From an uncultured Eubacteriales bacterium (GTDB lineage Bacteria; Bacillota; Clostridia; Lachnospirales; Lachnospiraceae): a stretch of DNA of 50,580 nucleotides. Position 1 is the first letter of the stretch. Every line of letters begins with the position of its first letter. Positions 26,601 through 34,672 of the stretch are shown here, piece by piece. Position numbers and translations under genes: made by a program. The notes below the pieces were generated by a model. The model was not told the DNA's origin. It was given only the letters and a program-made list of their open reading frames with translations, and made no database searches. Location: contig CADBUJ010000056.1 in the NCBI GenBank assembly GCA_902797845.1, forward strand, positions 1 to 50,580, in the 5' to 3' direction.

Positions 26601-27892
26601 GTATCATATATAGCCGCATAGTTTTCTATGGCAACTATCTGTCCCTGACCGTTGCCGTTTACTGTGGCGCCGTTAGGTGCGGTCACACCGTTTACGCCGG
26701 GCTGCTCGTTTGAGATATAAAGATAGAAGGGCTGGGTAGCAAGAATGCTCTCGGTACCGGGATCCCTTGATACCTTTACCCTTATTTCCCAGGGAATATA
26801 TACATATTCCTTGGTTTCATCCAGGAATTCGGGAAATTCTCCCCAGGACTCCTGCCATTCGGAATAGCTGGTAGTACTTCCGCTGGAAGATGAAAGAAGC
26901 TTCTTCGTTACGGATACAAGATTTGAGGAAGTATTTACTTTGGCCGTAAGACGGCTGTTATCCACCTTCTTCTCTTTTTCGGAACCGGTGGAATCGTATG
27001 CATGGAATTCTGCTTCGAGAACGTGGGTCTTCGTGGAATCCACACTGGAGGGCGAATAAGGATACTGAATCTCGCAGGTGAAGGTCGTAACATCCGAAAG
27101 AGTCTCATAATTCTCTATGATTATGTGATCTCCGGAACTGCTTTCCACCCATTCTCCCGTGTCGGGATCTTTTGATGCATAATAGAACCAGAAGCCCTTA
27201 CCTGTTTTGTTGCTCTTCTGGCCAATGCCGAGTATGGGGCTAGCAGTATGAATAGGGGCTTCTTTTTCGCCCTCATCATCCCAGTCCCATTCCTGGTAGA
27301 AATATCTGGGCAGGATTATCTGAACATCTCCTGCTTCCATTGGATTGCCTTCCGTAACACCTGATGAGAATTCCACCTGAGCCTTTACGGAGTTTCCGCT
27401 TGATGTTGTATTTGATGAGCTGGAATCCCTGGAAGGGGTGGAGTTTACACTGGTGGCATGTCCTGATGCACTGGTTGAACCGTAAACGTTCTCGCTGGTC
27501 CTGTGATCATCAAGCCAGTAAATATCGAAATAGGGAAGAGACTGGGTACCATCCTGAAGGGGAGTTGAAGTAACAGAGGATGAAGGGACTTCAGTTTCCT
27601 CTGACTCTTCGGGGATTTCTTCTTCCGTTTCGGAGGAAACAGATTCTTCCTGAGGAATGCTTTCTTCCGCAGGCTCCGATTCTTCAGGCGTACTCGCCGG
27701 TACTGTTTCCTTAAGGGTTTCTTCTGACCGGGTCTTTTCGACGGTCTCAGATTCCGATGATGATAACTCGTCGCTTTCAAGAACAGTTGATTCCTCCGGC
27801 TCCGCAGTTACCACATAGGAAACATTACCGATTATCAGGCTAAGTAACAACACGAAGGAAAGAACTGTTTTTAGCAAATGTTTTTTCTTCAT
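20663..27892 (-). CDS. Giant surface adhesin with repeated isopeptide-type domains
   Basis: About 2409 residues. An N-terminal signal peptide (basic KKKHLLK, hydrophobic to about 28, cleavage near TAEP) is followed by a Ser/Glu/Pro-rich linker to ~115, then a very long extracellular part rich in Ser, Thr, Asn and Asp. Near the C terminus three ~150-residue repeats start DKKVNGR (~1910), EKKVNEK (~2078) and EKTVNKE (~2229), each followed by FTY and a ...VYDTLE-xVLEF-like segment. This is the pattern of fimbrial isopeptide-forming domains. A less similar unit precedes them around residue 1580. The end is GSGTKTGDD, a hydrophobic helix (~2385-2404) and KRKNKN: a wall-sorting layout, but without LPxTG. 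I prefer the second ATG (27892), 8 bases after AGGA, to the one at 27898. Probable role: adhesion. Confidence 0.82.
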   Translation of the reverse strand: MKKKHLLKTVLSFVLLLSLIIGNVSYVVTAEPEESTVLESDELSSSESETVEKTRSEETLKETVPASTPEESEPAEESIPQEESVSSETEEEIPEESEETEVPSSSVTSTPLQDGTQSLPYFDIYWLDDHRTSENVYGSTSASGHATSVNSTPSRDSSSSNTTSSGNSVKAQVEFSSGVTEGNPMEAGDVQIILPRYFYQEWDWDDEGEKEAPIHTASPILGIGQKSNKTGKGFWFYYASKDPDTGEWVESSSGDHIIIENYETLSDVTTFTCEIQYPYSPSSVDSTKTHVLEAEFHAYDSTGSEKEKKVDNSRLTAKVNTSSNLVSVTKKLLSSSSGSTTSYSEWQESWGEFPEFLDETKEYVYIPWEIRVKVSRDPGTESILATQPFYLYISNEQPGVNGVTAPNGATVNGNGQGQIVAIENYAAIYDTVYHNFHTPEWYKEQVNYFDGQPTYHFSDYSAAGGDGKYLLGNIYGGSSSLGNTVGSYSYFDTGYTNFRTGVVIAYPKDYIETMRQAGSDTTDYLTNKIQVTKVPYDGSPKQTVEATVADRYQRVQFQYDPGIWGIHKYHVGSGNVSSQGVLDPDEHGYTSRGAETSKIMGGSWNLQNDSYVRLYEYSISTHNGSSDGYISPGGLTLLNPKKDSSGKYVIENIDDFGAVPYYMEIMDDILIFNGEQLEPGDYSLVSSIYTSSERVPDPDNDYQPVQVPADQKAKPDLYVRYETNGEWILYGTEMDDTRTTYTPDDQGNYPVGFKYVWASKAMDISTRVSFVFRLNPTEHVKSLLHQAGASVYDDQVTNIASFVIKDHNGQIITYGDDSILQTGYMQDIVKAHDKADGLDEGKYYIHDRTYQYLDNIDMNTTFTKSSSSSSSANTQTSSASYTLRSSQTLAFYTDDATKLLENLDNSGVVYGQKEITFYDLLPEGATLSVSSLAARYSSGNTTLSPSVDGTIKSYTTVDNYKGSGQTLLIVKVAFPEGLDSEWGKKWDSATGRLDLSTNVTLSFTCNYDWNDLAFYFESGESIYNQGAVEVPYSGDGIRDNVVDNSARTSNGVRGEYADCMTNLHEADGGSTVGADMYFDYTSHAFNFVTSSLTGYSKLVKAESESSYRNNSAVQPSESYSYRLRYASESDTKAKNIKMFDVLEYAFVEDAYMDAENHQEKYDKAGQRYWLGTFDHVNVTAAEKLGINVKVYYSTFDREEMQLGLNTLTSNYSNNPYADLSNTAYWKGPYTAAQINALSDSVKSSITAISFDCSKDRSGNDFVLDYSADGTKVIMLYIFMNGPDKEEIETGHDGKGSYVFPEHVYAFNNSFLSASSAPSTGSAWSNPAARMSNGTTVRTYEPHPPIYKAEEKQDGTTAGCFDETDDPENNSVSFEDKNEVIKYTISTKVPILGTDTSGEDEHNTFTVYDNLVSEMEFNSVTNVRIQIGNEDGDNYFLYDPETKSGTLKVNGGTPETFSGLEELPFGFSLAVDNITYTKTSSFFGGSNSLYFVLGYNEKEREDTDGNIIPVYDRVNDFAGEPLTITFYANIRPGVSLAAYSDGKIPNTAHYRIPNHLGNDSNTVYLDVPKEDPKIPYKTLRLVDGDGNSVDEEAQEFYVVNKEDNSKVNDANGNPIRVVVSYDKEGNRILKDRNGNDYTLEEGQDIRTEQTMNNMSQTIEYKINGIIPENATSFMMADRVVSALQIDPESVKVRISGDAQVIPYIKTENYYIKTDNDEKGVKEGDYVTEKPDWGEEGTDWYLAFTDYKKEYSEDDGTIERKTLSVDRTFDAEELSRISSYQGFTLATEERSVSLEITNIFINSYGDYYVGGQSEERERTVTDKETGEEKTEKYKVFIAGEYGSTSSNGPTDFALAGLNIEIIFNATIREGADLTNYATEEGISIPNTANYRFGSTAEENTNTVWVEIPEVDKKVNGRTEVTLAAMDEIFTYRIGAIIPSVNADLEEPEEGEEPPAPLVLEKAQLTDTLDDILEFVDTEDVVFLIDGEEQDTSVITFDGQTITVDLMKAAEEHPAKYAYVEFKARIKDGVTYEELAPYINKVSEPEIPNEAVLRVKIENSPETEHSSKPVYVTPPPIEKKVNEKYHEDLSTKDEVFTYTIRTWMPETDKLNDEKATVFKVIDTLEDVLEFVNEDTIAVTVDGAEVDADIQIDGQTLTVTFSEEQIEVSPRKAVTVAFDAKIKDGADISPYRDDRGKAMVPNKSSYKINNDNEVESNMVTVTPPSDPPVIEKTVNKEKHADLDTFSQVFTYDITTTIPEDAVTFTVYDTLEKVLEFSGDVKVTVKGKELSKDTADISGQTVTIALDEKTVSENRGEKITISFKAKIKDNADISPYKDDKGKVLIPNTARYSYKNLSDQEYKMPSNKVTVTPGKGSGTKTGDDFNPGLLSVTLLLSAAMLIALLGINKRKNKNI

Positions 27893-28028
27893 ATCCATAC
27901 TTCCTTACTACTTATTTTTAATGATTATAAAGTATATAACATGGGACTATTGATTCATACAGGCAAAATGCCTTTTCTGAATAAAAAAACTATTTGCGTG
28001 AAAAACTTCGGCCTGAGAGTGAAACAGG

Positions 28029-28037
28029 TGTTATAAT
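28029..28037 (+). promoter_or_regulatory. Extended -10 promoter of the 28080 membrane gene
   Basis: TGTTATAAT fits TGnTATAAT exactly, 43 bases before the ATG. No -35 match is seen. Confidence 0.5.
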
Positions 28038-28079
28038 GATCCTAAAGATACAGCAGTAGTCATGGATTGAGAGGTCGAC

Positions 28080-28721
28080 ATGAAGGGGATAAAAGTTTTT
28101 TTAACGGAAAACAAACGGGGCATAAGCCTTCTTCTTAATCTGCTTGTTGTTGCACTGATACTTATATTTCTGATGCCGGATATCATATCCGACGGGATCT
28201 CTTCATTCAGCCATCATCACACATGGTCATGCCTTATGGGACTAGTATCGTCCGTTATATATCTGATCTGGGGAACGGCAAACCGTAATGCTGCAGAAAG
28301 CCCGAAATGGCTCAGGATCATAAGATATTTGGCAGCGTCAGCCCTTGCCATGACTTTTATCACGTCAGTTACATTTATATCCGGTGCAGCAGGATATGTT
28401 GAGACCATGATCATGGATAAGGGTATCATCTTCAGGACACTTATTCCTTTGCTTACCGTAGTATCCTTTGCCTTTTTTGAACCCTATGCAGAGATCGGTA
28501 CATCATTTGCCTTTTTGAATATCATCCCTACGGGGATATATTTCGGCATAATGGCATACCTCAATATGGCAGGCAGCATAGACGGACCTTATTATTTTCT
28601 TGAATATGATAATCTGCCCGGGATCGGCAGATTCTCCTGGGCCCTGCTTATGATCGGCGGGGCATATGAGGTGGGAAGATTTATCATCTTTCTTGGGAAA
28701 GCGGGAAACGGAAAAGCCTGA
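28080..28721 (+). CDS. Polytopic membrane protein of unknown function
   Basis: A 213-residue integral membrane protein with about six hydrophobic segments (roughly 14-36, 46-64, 80-102, 118-136, 144-161, 182-203). Short basic loops such as KRG near the N terminus suggest a cytoplasmic N end. There is a His-rich loop SFSHHHTWS near 43-51 between the first two helices. I do not recognise the family. GAGAGG lies 5 bases before the ATG. The gene is monocistronic and shares a bidirectional terminator with the convergent DtxR-family gene. Confidence 0.65.
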   Translation: MKGIKVFLTENKRGISLLLNLLVVALILIFLMPDIISDGISSFSHHHTWSCLMGLVSSVIYLIWGTANRNAAESPKWLRIIRYLAASALAMTFITSVTFISGAAGYVETMIMDKGIIFRTLIPLLTVVSFAFFEPYAEIGTSFAFLNIIPTGIYFGIMAYLNMAGSIDGPYYFLEYDNLPGIGRFSWALLMIGGAYEVGRFIIFLGKAGNGKA

Positions 28722-28754
28722 TATATATCTATATCCGCAAATTAAATAAGCAAA

Positions 28755-28785
28755 TAAAAAACGCCCCTTAAAGGGGCGTTTGTTC
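28755..28785 (+). terminator. Bidirectional terminator
   Basis: AACGCCCC and GGGGCGTT pair around TTAAA, flanked by AAAAA on the left and TTTG on the right. It serves the membrane gene (+) and, with a longer T-run on the minus strand, the DtxR-family gene. Confidence 0.85.
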
Positions 28786-28792
28786 TGGAACA

Positions 28793-29161
28793 TTACTTGA
28801 TTTTTCCTTTGCATTCCTTAATGGCTTCAAAGGATTCTTCGCTGATCACATGCTCTATACGGCAGGCATCTCTTACGGCCACTTCCTCGGAGACACCGAG
28901 GCTCTTTAAAAGGTCTGAAATAAAGATATGTCTTTCGTAGATCTTTGATGCGATCGCTTCACCTTCCTCCGTCAGGTCGATAAACCCCTGAGAAGATACT
29001 TTGATAAGCTCGTTCTCCCTGAGGTGTTTCATAGCAACGCTGACACTGGATTTCTTGAAGTTAAGATAGTTGGCAATGTCAACAGATCTGACAACGGGAA
29101 GTCGTTCTTTAAGTATTAAGATTGTTTCTAAGTAGTTCTCTGCTGATTCGCGCAATACCAT
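28793..29161 (-). CDS. DtxR/MntR-family metal-dependent repressor
   Basis: A 122-residue regulator. It begins MVLRESAENYLETILILKER, the hallmark DtxR/MntR N terminus, then a winged HTH (VRSVDIANYLNFKKSSVSVAMKHL), the wing FIDLTEEGEAIASKIYERH and the dimerisation/metal part ISDLLKSLGV...RDACRIEHVISEESFEAI, in which the Cys, Glu and His of CRIEHVIS match usual ligands. There is no C-terminal SH3-like domain, so it is the short MntR-like type sensing Mn or Fe. The ATG at 29161 has AGGAG 9 bases upstream; an in-frame TTG 42 bases earlier has no such site. No metal transporter is adjacent, so targets lie elsewhere. Confidence 0.88.
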   Translation of the reverse strand: MVLRESAENYLETILILKERLPVVRSVDIANYLNFKKSSVSVAMKHLRENELIKVSSQGFIDLTEEGEAIASKIYERHIFISDLLKSLGVSEEVAVRDACRIEHVISEESFEAIKECKGKIK

Positions 29162-29261
29162 GTCGTAAGTCTCCTGATAGTTTGAATGCCCTAATTCTAA
29201 CAAATACTATTTTAAAAGGCAAATACAGAAAACCAAAATCATGGTGAAAACGGGGCAGTTA

Positions 29262-29290
29262 TTGAAAACATCACATCCAAAAAGTATAAT
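29262..29290 (+). promoter_or_regulatory. Sigma-A promoter of the lspA-like/ftsH/uvrC/hprK operon
   Basis: TTGAAA and TATAAT with a 17-base spacer, 36 bases before the ATG at 29326. It is the only clear promoter seen before the terminator at 37645, so it may drive eight genes. Confidence 0.75.
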
Positions 29291-29325
29291 GTAATTATCT
29301 ATGGAAACAAATAAGGAGGCATATT

Positions 29326-29778
29326 ATGTTCTGGTTCGTGCTGGCTATTTTACTGTGTGCCGTGGAACTTGGCATCAAGGCTTGGGTCCGAAGGAGTCTC
29401 TCGGATACCGAGGATAAAGATATATTAAATAATAAAGTCACATTGACAAAAAGAAGCAACGAAGGGCTCGCCATGGGACTGTTTAAGGGAAATCCCAGAA
29501 AGGTCCTGGGTCTTACGCTGATCGGGCTCGGAGTCGTTCTGGGGCTTTTCTATATGGCCACCGGCAAAAAAGGAAATTTCCTTATGAAGGCAGGGGCCAC
29601 ACTGGCACTGGGAGGAGCCATGAGCAACGCTTACGAGCGGATAATGGACGGCAGTGTGACAGACTATTTCAAGATTAACCTGTTTAAGAACAAAAAGGGC
29701 AGGATAGTATTCAATATTGCAGACTATATGATATTCTGCGGAACCCTGCTTGCGCTTGTGTCGAGAAAGAGCAAGTAG
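29326..29778 (+). CDS. Divergent signal peptidase II (LspA-like)
   Basis: A 150-residue protein with about four membrane segments. Landmarks of prolipoprotein signal peptidase are present in order: ELGIKAWV (where LspA normally has D-x-G-x-K), NEGLAMGLF (the N-x-G-x-A-F region), GGAMSNAYERIMDGSVTDYF with one catalytic Asp, and VFNIADYMIFCG with the other. Both catalytic Asp residues are kept, but the first conserved Asp is Glu and the usual N-x-x-D-R is N-x-x-E-R. It may cleave lipoproteins or be a specialised paralogue; the main lspA could lie elsewhere. AAGGAGG precedes the ATG. First gene of a long operon; ftsH follows after 15 bases. Confidence 0.72.
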   Translation: MFWFVLAILLCAVELGIKAWVRRSLSDTEDKDILNNKVTLTKRSNEGLAMGLFKGNPRKVLGLTLIGLGVVLGLFYMATGKKGNFLMKAGATLALGGAMSNAYERIMDGSVTDYFKINLFKNKKGRIVFNIADYMIFCGTLLALVSRKSK

Positions 29779-29793
29779 GATCTGGAGGTAAGA

Positions 29794-31806
29794 ATGGAAC
29801 CGAATAACAACAGAAATCAAAATGATAATGGCAACAACAAGAACAAAAACATCTACAACATCATTTTTATTGCTGTTATTGCAATAATGTTCGTTGCGTT
29901 CTTTAATTACATGCTTGGAAACGTAAGGGGTTCCAACAGAAAAGAGATACGCTACGACGAATTTTTGGAGATGCTTGAGGACGGCAAGATAAAGAATGTG
30001 TTCCTAACCGATGACGGTACCATCGAGATAAAGGGCACGGACATGACTACAGGCCAGACAGGCATAACCTATTATACGGGAAGAGTGACCGATCCCGATC
30101 TTGTTACGAGACTGGAAGAGGCAGGAGTGGAATACAGCCAGGAGATAACAGATTCTTCCTCCGGCATTATATCCATGATAATAACCACCGTACTTCCCTT
30201 CCTTATCCTGTACGGACTTTTGTTCTTCGTTTTCAGATCCATGAGCAAAAACGGCGGAGGCTTAATGGGCATAGGCAAATCCAATGCCAAGGTATATGCC
30301 CAGACGGATACAGGCGTGACATTCAGAGATGTGGCAGGTCAGGAAGAGGCAAAGGAATCCCTTAAGGAGATCGTTGATTTTCTGCATAATCCTCAGAAAT
30401 ATACGAAGATCGGTGCCAAGCTTCCCAAGGGTGCCCTCCTTGTGGGCCCTCCCGGAACGGGAAAGACTCTTCTTGCAAGAGCCGTGGCAGGAGAAGCTAA
30501 TGCTCCCTTCTTTTCCCTTTCAGGATCCGACTTTGTAGAAATGTATGTAGGCGTGGGTGCATCAAGAGTAAGGGACCTTTTTAAACAGGCCGCCCAGTCA
30601 GCACCCTGCATAATCTTTATAGATGAGCTTGATGCCATAGGAAAGAGCAGAGACAACCGTTTCGGAAGCAATGATGAAAGAGAGCAGACTCTTAATCAGC
30701 TCCTGTCCGAAATGGATGGTTTTGATGCATCAAAAGGAATAATCATACTGGCTGCAACAAACAGACCAGAGATCCTTGACAAGGCTCTTTTGAGACCCGG
30801 CCGTTTCGACAGAAGGATAATCGTTGAAAGGCCTGATCTTAAGGGCCGTATAGATACATTAAAGGTACATGCCAGAGATGTAAACATGGATGAGACAGTG
30901 GACTTTAAGGAAATAGCCCTTGCCACTTCGGGAGCCGTGGGATCAGATCTTGCGAATATCGTAAACGAGGCAGCTCTAAACGCCGTAAAGAACGGAAGAA
31001 ATGCCGTTTCCCAAAAGGATCTTTTCGAATCCGTGGAAGTTGTTATCGCCGGAAAGGAAAAGAAGGACAGAGTCTTAAGCCAAGAGGAAAAGAAGATCGT
31101 TGCATACCACGAGGTCGGTCATGCCCTCTGCAGTGCCATGCAGAAAGGCACGGAGCCTGTGCAGAAGATAACAATAGTTCCCAGGACCATGGGAGCTCTG
31201 GGATATACGATGCAGGTGCCGGAGGAAGAAAAATATCTTATGTCCAAGGATGATATCCTAAGGGAGCTTGTTATCCTTTACGGAGGACGTGCAGCAGAAA
31301 CGGTAAAATTCGATTCCATTACTACAGGCGCATCCAACGATATAGAAAGAGCTACTCAGATGGCGAGAAATATGGTCATGCTGTACGGTATGTCAGATAA
31401 ATTCGGACCAATGGGTATGGCTACCATAGAGAATCAGTATCTTGATGCCAATGCCGTAAAGAATATATCAGAGGAAACGGCATCAGAGGTAGATCACGAA
31501 GTGATGTCCATACTGGACGAGGCCTTTACAAAGGCAAAGGAGATACTTAAGGACAACATGGACGCGCTTGACAGGATCTCGGAGTTCCTTGTGGAAAAAG
31601 AGACCATTACGGGAAAGGAATTTATGGAGATCCTCCGTAAGGTCGAAGAAGACAGAAACAAGACAGAGGAAGTGTCTAAAGCAGAAGACAATAATAAGAC
31701 AGAAGAAGTGCCTGAAGCTGAAGACAAAAATAAGACAGAAGAAGTGTCGGAAACAGAAAATGCGGATGCGGCTTTAGATACAGAGCATCCGGAGGTAGGG
31801 GATTAA
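29794..31806 (+). CDS. ftsH: ATP-dependent zinc metalloprotease FtsH
   Basis: A 670-residue membrane AAA+ protease. Two membrane segments (about 25-45 and 125-148) flank an extracytoplasmic domain. The AAA module has Walker A GPPGTGKT (~219), Walker [12 protein letters not shown] and the second region of homology [10 protein letters not shown]. The peptidase has the zinc motif HEVGH near 439 and a downstream Asp in the [12 protein letters not shown] region. It degrades membrane and regulatory proteins. The last ~45 residues form an acidic tail with three near repeats of K-T-E-E-V-(S/P)-(K/E)-A/T-E, absent from textbook FtsH. GGAGG lies 5 bases before the ATG. uvrC starts directly after the stop. 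Confidence 0.95.
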   Translation: MEPNNNRNQNDNGNNKNKNIYNIIFIAVIAIMFVAFFNYMLGNVRGSNRKEIRYDEFLEMLEDGKIKNVFLTDDGTIEIKGTDMTTGQTGITYYTGRVTDPDLVTRLEEAGVEYSQEITDSSSGIISMIITTVLPFLILYGLLFFVFRSMSKNGGGLMGIGKSNAKVYAQTDTGVTFRDVAGQEEAKESLKEIVDFLHNPQKYTKIGAKLPKGALLVGPPGTGKTLLARAVAGEANAPFFSLSGSDFVEMYVGVGASRVRDLFKQAAQSAPCIIFIDELDAIGKSRDNRFGSNDEREQTLNQLLSEMDGFDASKGIIILAATNRPEILDKALLRPGRFDRRIIVERPDLKGRIDTLKVHARDVNMDETVDFKEIALATSGAVGSDLANIVNEAALNAVKNGRNAVSQKDLFESVEVVIAGKEKKDRVLSQEEKKIVAYHEVGHALCSAMQKGTEPVQKITIVPRTMGALGYTMQVPEEEKYLMSKDDILRELVILYGGRAAETVKFDSITTGASNDIERATQMARNMVMLYGMSDKFGPMGMATIENQYLDANAVKNISEETASEVDHEVMSILDEAFTKAKEILKDNMDALDRISEFLVEKETITGKEFMEILRKVEEDRNKTEEVSKAEDNNKTEEVPEAEDKNKTEEVSETENADAALDTEHPEVGD

Positions 31807-33693
31807 ATGCCTGAAAAGGATAATATCTTCCGGATAGACGAGGAGTTAAAAAAACTGCCGGGAAGTCCCGGTGTTTACCTGATGCACGATTCCTCGGACA
31901 ACATCATATATGTGGGCAAGGCAGTTAATCTGAGGAACAGGGTGCGCTCCTATTTCAGGGAGAGCACTCCCCATACGCCCAAGATCCGTAAGATGATAGA
32001 CCAGATACAGCGATTCGAATATATAGTAACAGATTCGGAGCTGGAGGCACTGGTGCTGGAATGCAATCTCATAAAGGAATATGCTCCGAGATACAACACC
32101 ATGCTCAAGGACGACAAGACCTACCCCTATATAAGGGTAACGGAGCATGAACCGTTTCCGCGGATAACCATGGCCCGACAGATGAAGAGGGACGGTGCCA
32201 GATATTTCGGGCCTTATTCCAGTGCGGGAGCGGTCAAGGATACCATAAAATTATTGAGGAAGATGTACCGCATAAGGAGCTGCGACAGGGTGCTCCCCCG
32301 TGATACAGGCAAGGAAAGACCGTGCATATACCATCATATCCATCAATGTGACGGTCCCTGCAACGGTCTTATAAGTTCCGACGAATACCGCGTAAACGTG
32401 GAGAGGGTGCTTAAATTCCTTAACGGGGATTACGACTTCGTTCTTGAAGATCTTAAAAAGCGTATGAAATGCAGTGCGGAGCATCTGAAATTTGAGGATG
32501 CTGCCGTATACAGAGATCTTCTGGAGAGCGTGGAGCACATTGCCGAAAGCCAGAAGATCACGGATACAAAGCAGGAGGATAGGGATATAGTAGGTCTTTT
32601 TGCTTCAGAGGATGATGCCGTGGTAGTTGTCTTCTTCGTAAGAGACGGGAAGATGGTGGGGAGAGACAATTTCCACATGTCCGGTGTGGCAAATGAGGAG
32701 AAGAAGTCCATCCTGACGGAGTTTGTAAAGCAGTATTACAGCGCGACTCCCAAGCTTCCGAGAGAAATAGTCCTTTCCGATGACATAGATGACCTTTCTG
32801 TTATAGAGGAATGGCTGTCAGGAAGAATGGATAAAAAGGTGCGGATCACTGTGCCTAAAAAGGGCAAAAAGGAAAAGCTTGTCAATTTGGCAGTGGAAAA
32901 TGCCCAAGTGATCATGTCAAGAGACAAGGAACGGATAAAGCTTGAGGAGGCAAAGACAAAGGGCGCTGTAAGGACATTGTCGGAGATGCTCTCCATACCC
33001 TTTGCTTCAAGGATAGAAGCTTACGATATATCAAATATAAGCGGTGCCGAAAATGTTGGCTCCATGGTCGTATACAGAGACGGAAGGCCCCATAAAAACG
33101 ATTACAGAAAATTCAGAATAAAGACCTTCAGCGGTCCGGATGATTACAGATCTCTTAAGGAAGTGCTTACAAGAAGGTTCGAGCACGGAATAAAAGAGCA
33201 GGAGGAAGGAGACCCGGAGGGGACCCCCGGAGGCTTTTCCGTCTTCCCGGATCTTATTATGATGGACGGAGGAAAGGGACAGGTAAATATTGCGCTTAAT
33301 GTCCTTGAGAGCCTGGGACTTTGTATCCCCGTATGCGGTATGGTCAAGGATGATCATCATAATACAAGAGGCCTTTATTACGAAAATAAGCAGCTGCCTC
33401 TTGATACCCACAGCGAGGTATTTAATCTGATAACCAGGATACAGGACGAGGCCCACAGATTTGCCATAGAATACCACAGGAGCCTTCATAAAAAGGGCCA
33501 GATAAAAAGCGTGCTGGATGATATAAAGGGCATAGGCCCGGCCAGGAGAAAGGCTCTTTTAAGGGCATTCGGCTCTACGGAAAGCATAAGCACGAAAGAT
33601 ATCGAGGAGCTTAAAAAGGTAGACGGCATGACGGAAAAGGCAGCTGTGGCAGTTTACGAGTTTTTCAGAAGGGACGATAAACAGGATGTCTGA
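31807..33693 (+). CDS. uvrC: Excinuclease ABC subunit C
   Basis: A 628-residue nuclease of nucleotide excision repair; with UvrA and UvrB it cuts both sides of a lesion. Domains in order: GIY-YIG nuclease (GVYLMHD...IIYVGKAVNLRNRVRSYF, about 17-48), a Cys-containing region (CDRVLPRDT...CIYHHIHQCDGPC), the UVR/UvrB-binding region (~200-235), the RNase-H-like nuclease (AYDISNISG near 403, MMDGGKGQ near 480, and EAHRFAI), and a C-terminal double helix-hairpin-helix (DIKGIGPARRKALL). All domains are intact and the length is normal. Its ATG abuts the ftsH stop, with GGAGG just upstream. It overlaps hprK by 8 bases. Confidence 0.95.
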   Translation: MPEKDNIFRIDEELKKLPGSPGVYLMHDSSDNIIYVGKAVNLRNRVRSYFRESTPHTPKIRKMIDQIQRFEYIVTDSELEALVLECNLIKEYAPRYNTMLKDDKTYPYIRVTEHEPFPRITMARQMKRDGARYFGPYSSAGAVKDTIKLLRKMYRIRSCDRVLPRDTGKERPCIYHHIHQCDGPCNGLISSDEYRVNVERVLKFLNGDYDFVLEDLKKRMKCSAEHLKFEDAAVYRDLLESVEHIAESQKITDTKQEDRDIVGLFASEDDAVVVVFFVRDGKMVGRDNFHMSGVANEEKKSILTEFVKQYYSATPKLPREIVLSDDIDDLSVIEEWLSGRMDKKVRITVPKKGKKEKLVNLAVENAQVIMSRDKERIKLEEAKTKGAVRTLSEMLSIPFASRIEAYDISNISGAENVGSMVVYRDGRPHKNDYRKFRIKTFSGPDDYRSLKEVLTRRFEHGIKEQEEGDPEGTPGGFSVFPDLIMMDGGKGQVNIALNVLESLGLCIPVCGMVKDDHHNTRGLYYENKQLPLDTHSEVFNLITRIQDEAHRFAIEYHRSLHKKGQIKSVLDDIKGIGPARRKALLRAFGSTESISTKDIEELKKVDGMTEKAAVAVYEFFRRDDKQDV

Positions 33694-34672
33694 AATGGAT
33701 CTTTACAATCCCAGCGAGGAGATCACCTATAAGGTAAGCCTTGAAAAAATAGTGGGGCAGGAAATGTTTCAGCTGGAGAATCTTACTCCCCAGATGGATA
33801 TTTCCCATATTTTTATTGATAAAACCGATGTTAACAGGCCTTCTCTTCAGATCGCGGGATATTTTGACGTCTTTAACAACAACAGGATCCAGATACTGGG
33901 CGAAGGTGAGAATGATTATATAAGCAAGCATTATAAGGACGGCGGAGCAGGGCAGATAGAAAAGATATTCCAAAAAAGGATACCCGCTCTTATTTACACC
34001 AAGGACCTTAAGCCTACGGATGAGATAATAGCTCTTGGGAAAAAATATGATACGCCGATCTTCGTTACGCCCTTAAGGACATCCATACTTATAGCATCCC
34101 TTGTTCATTTTCTTCAGCAGGAGCTGGCACCCAGGATCACAGCCCACGGTGTTCTGATGGATGTTTTCGGCGAAGGCGTTCTTATTACGGGAGAATCAGG
34201 CATAGGTAAATCAGAGACCGCCATATCCCTTATAAAGGACGGGCACAGGCTTGTTTCAGACGATTCAGTGGAGATAAAAAAGGTAGACGATGTCCTTTAC
34301 GGTCAGGCTCCGGAGCTGACAAGATATTTTATAGAGCTCAGAGGTGTGGGCATACTTGATGTAAAGACAATGTTCGGCGTGGAGAGCGTCAAGGACAGAA
34401 AGATAGTAAGCCTTGTGGTCCATCTTGAGGAATGGGACAGAACGAAGGAATATGACAGGCTGGGAATGGAAGACCGGTATATAAAGATCCTCGGTGTGGA
34501 TGTACCTTATTACGACGTGCCTGTAAGTCCGGGACGAAACGAGGCCATAATTATAGAGTCGGCTGCCATAAATCACAGGCAGAAGAATATGGGATACAAT
34601 GCAGCCAGGGAATTATACAACAAGGTATTAAAAAGCCTTGATAAACCCGGGGATGAAGATAATGATCGATAA
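33686..34672 (+). CDS. hprK: HPr kinase/phosphorylase
   Basis: A 328-residue enzyme that phosphorylates HPr and Crh on Ser46 and reverses the reaction, setting CcpA-mediated catabolite control. The N-terminal domain (to ~130) precedes the kinase core with Walker A GESGIGKSE near 169-177, the DDSVEIKK block, and the HprK signature ELRGVGILDVKTMFGV near 215-230. The start overlaps the end of uvrC by 8 bases; an ATG three codons later is equally possible. Its likely substrate-type protein, the HPr-like protein at 37386, is encoded four genes downstream in the same operon. Confidence 0.95.
   Translation: MSEMDLYNPSEEITYKVSLEKIVGQEMFQLENLTPQMDISHIFIDKTDVNRPSLQIAGYFDVFNNNRIQILGEGENDYISKHYKDGGAGQIEKIFQKRIPALIYTKDLKPTDEIIALGKKYDTPIFVTPLRTSILIASLVHFLQQELAPRITAHGVLMDVFGEGVLITGESGIGKSETAISLIKDGHRLVSDDSVEIKKVDDVLYGQAPELTRYFIELRGVGILDVKTMFGVESVKDRKIVSLVVHLEEWDRTKEYDRLGMEDRYIKILGVDVPYYDVPVSPGRNEAIIIESAAINHRQKNMGYNAARELYNKVLKSLDKPGDEDNDR

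Noticed and set aside
29162..29203. Upstream TTG start of the DtxR-family gene
   Set aside because: No ribosome site; the ATG at 29161 has AGGAG at the right distance and gives the standard family N terminus.
34638..34661. Upstream TTG start of murB
   Set aside because: It would lengthen the overlap with hprK and lacks a ribosome site; the ATG at 34662 fits the family start.
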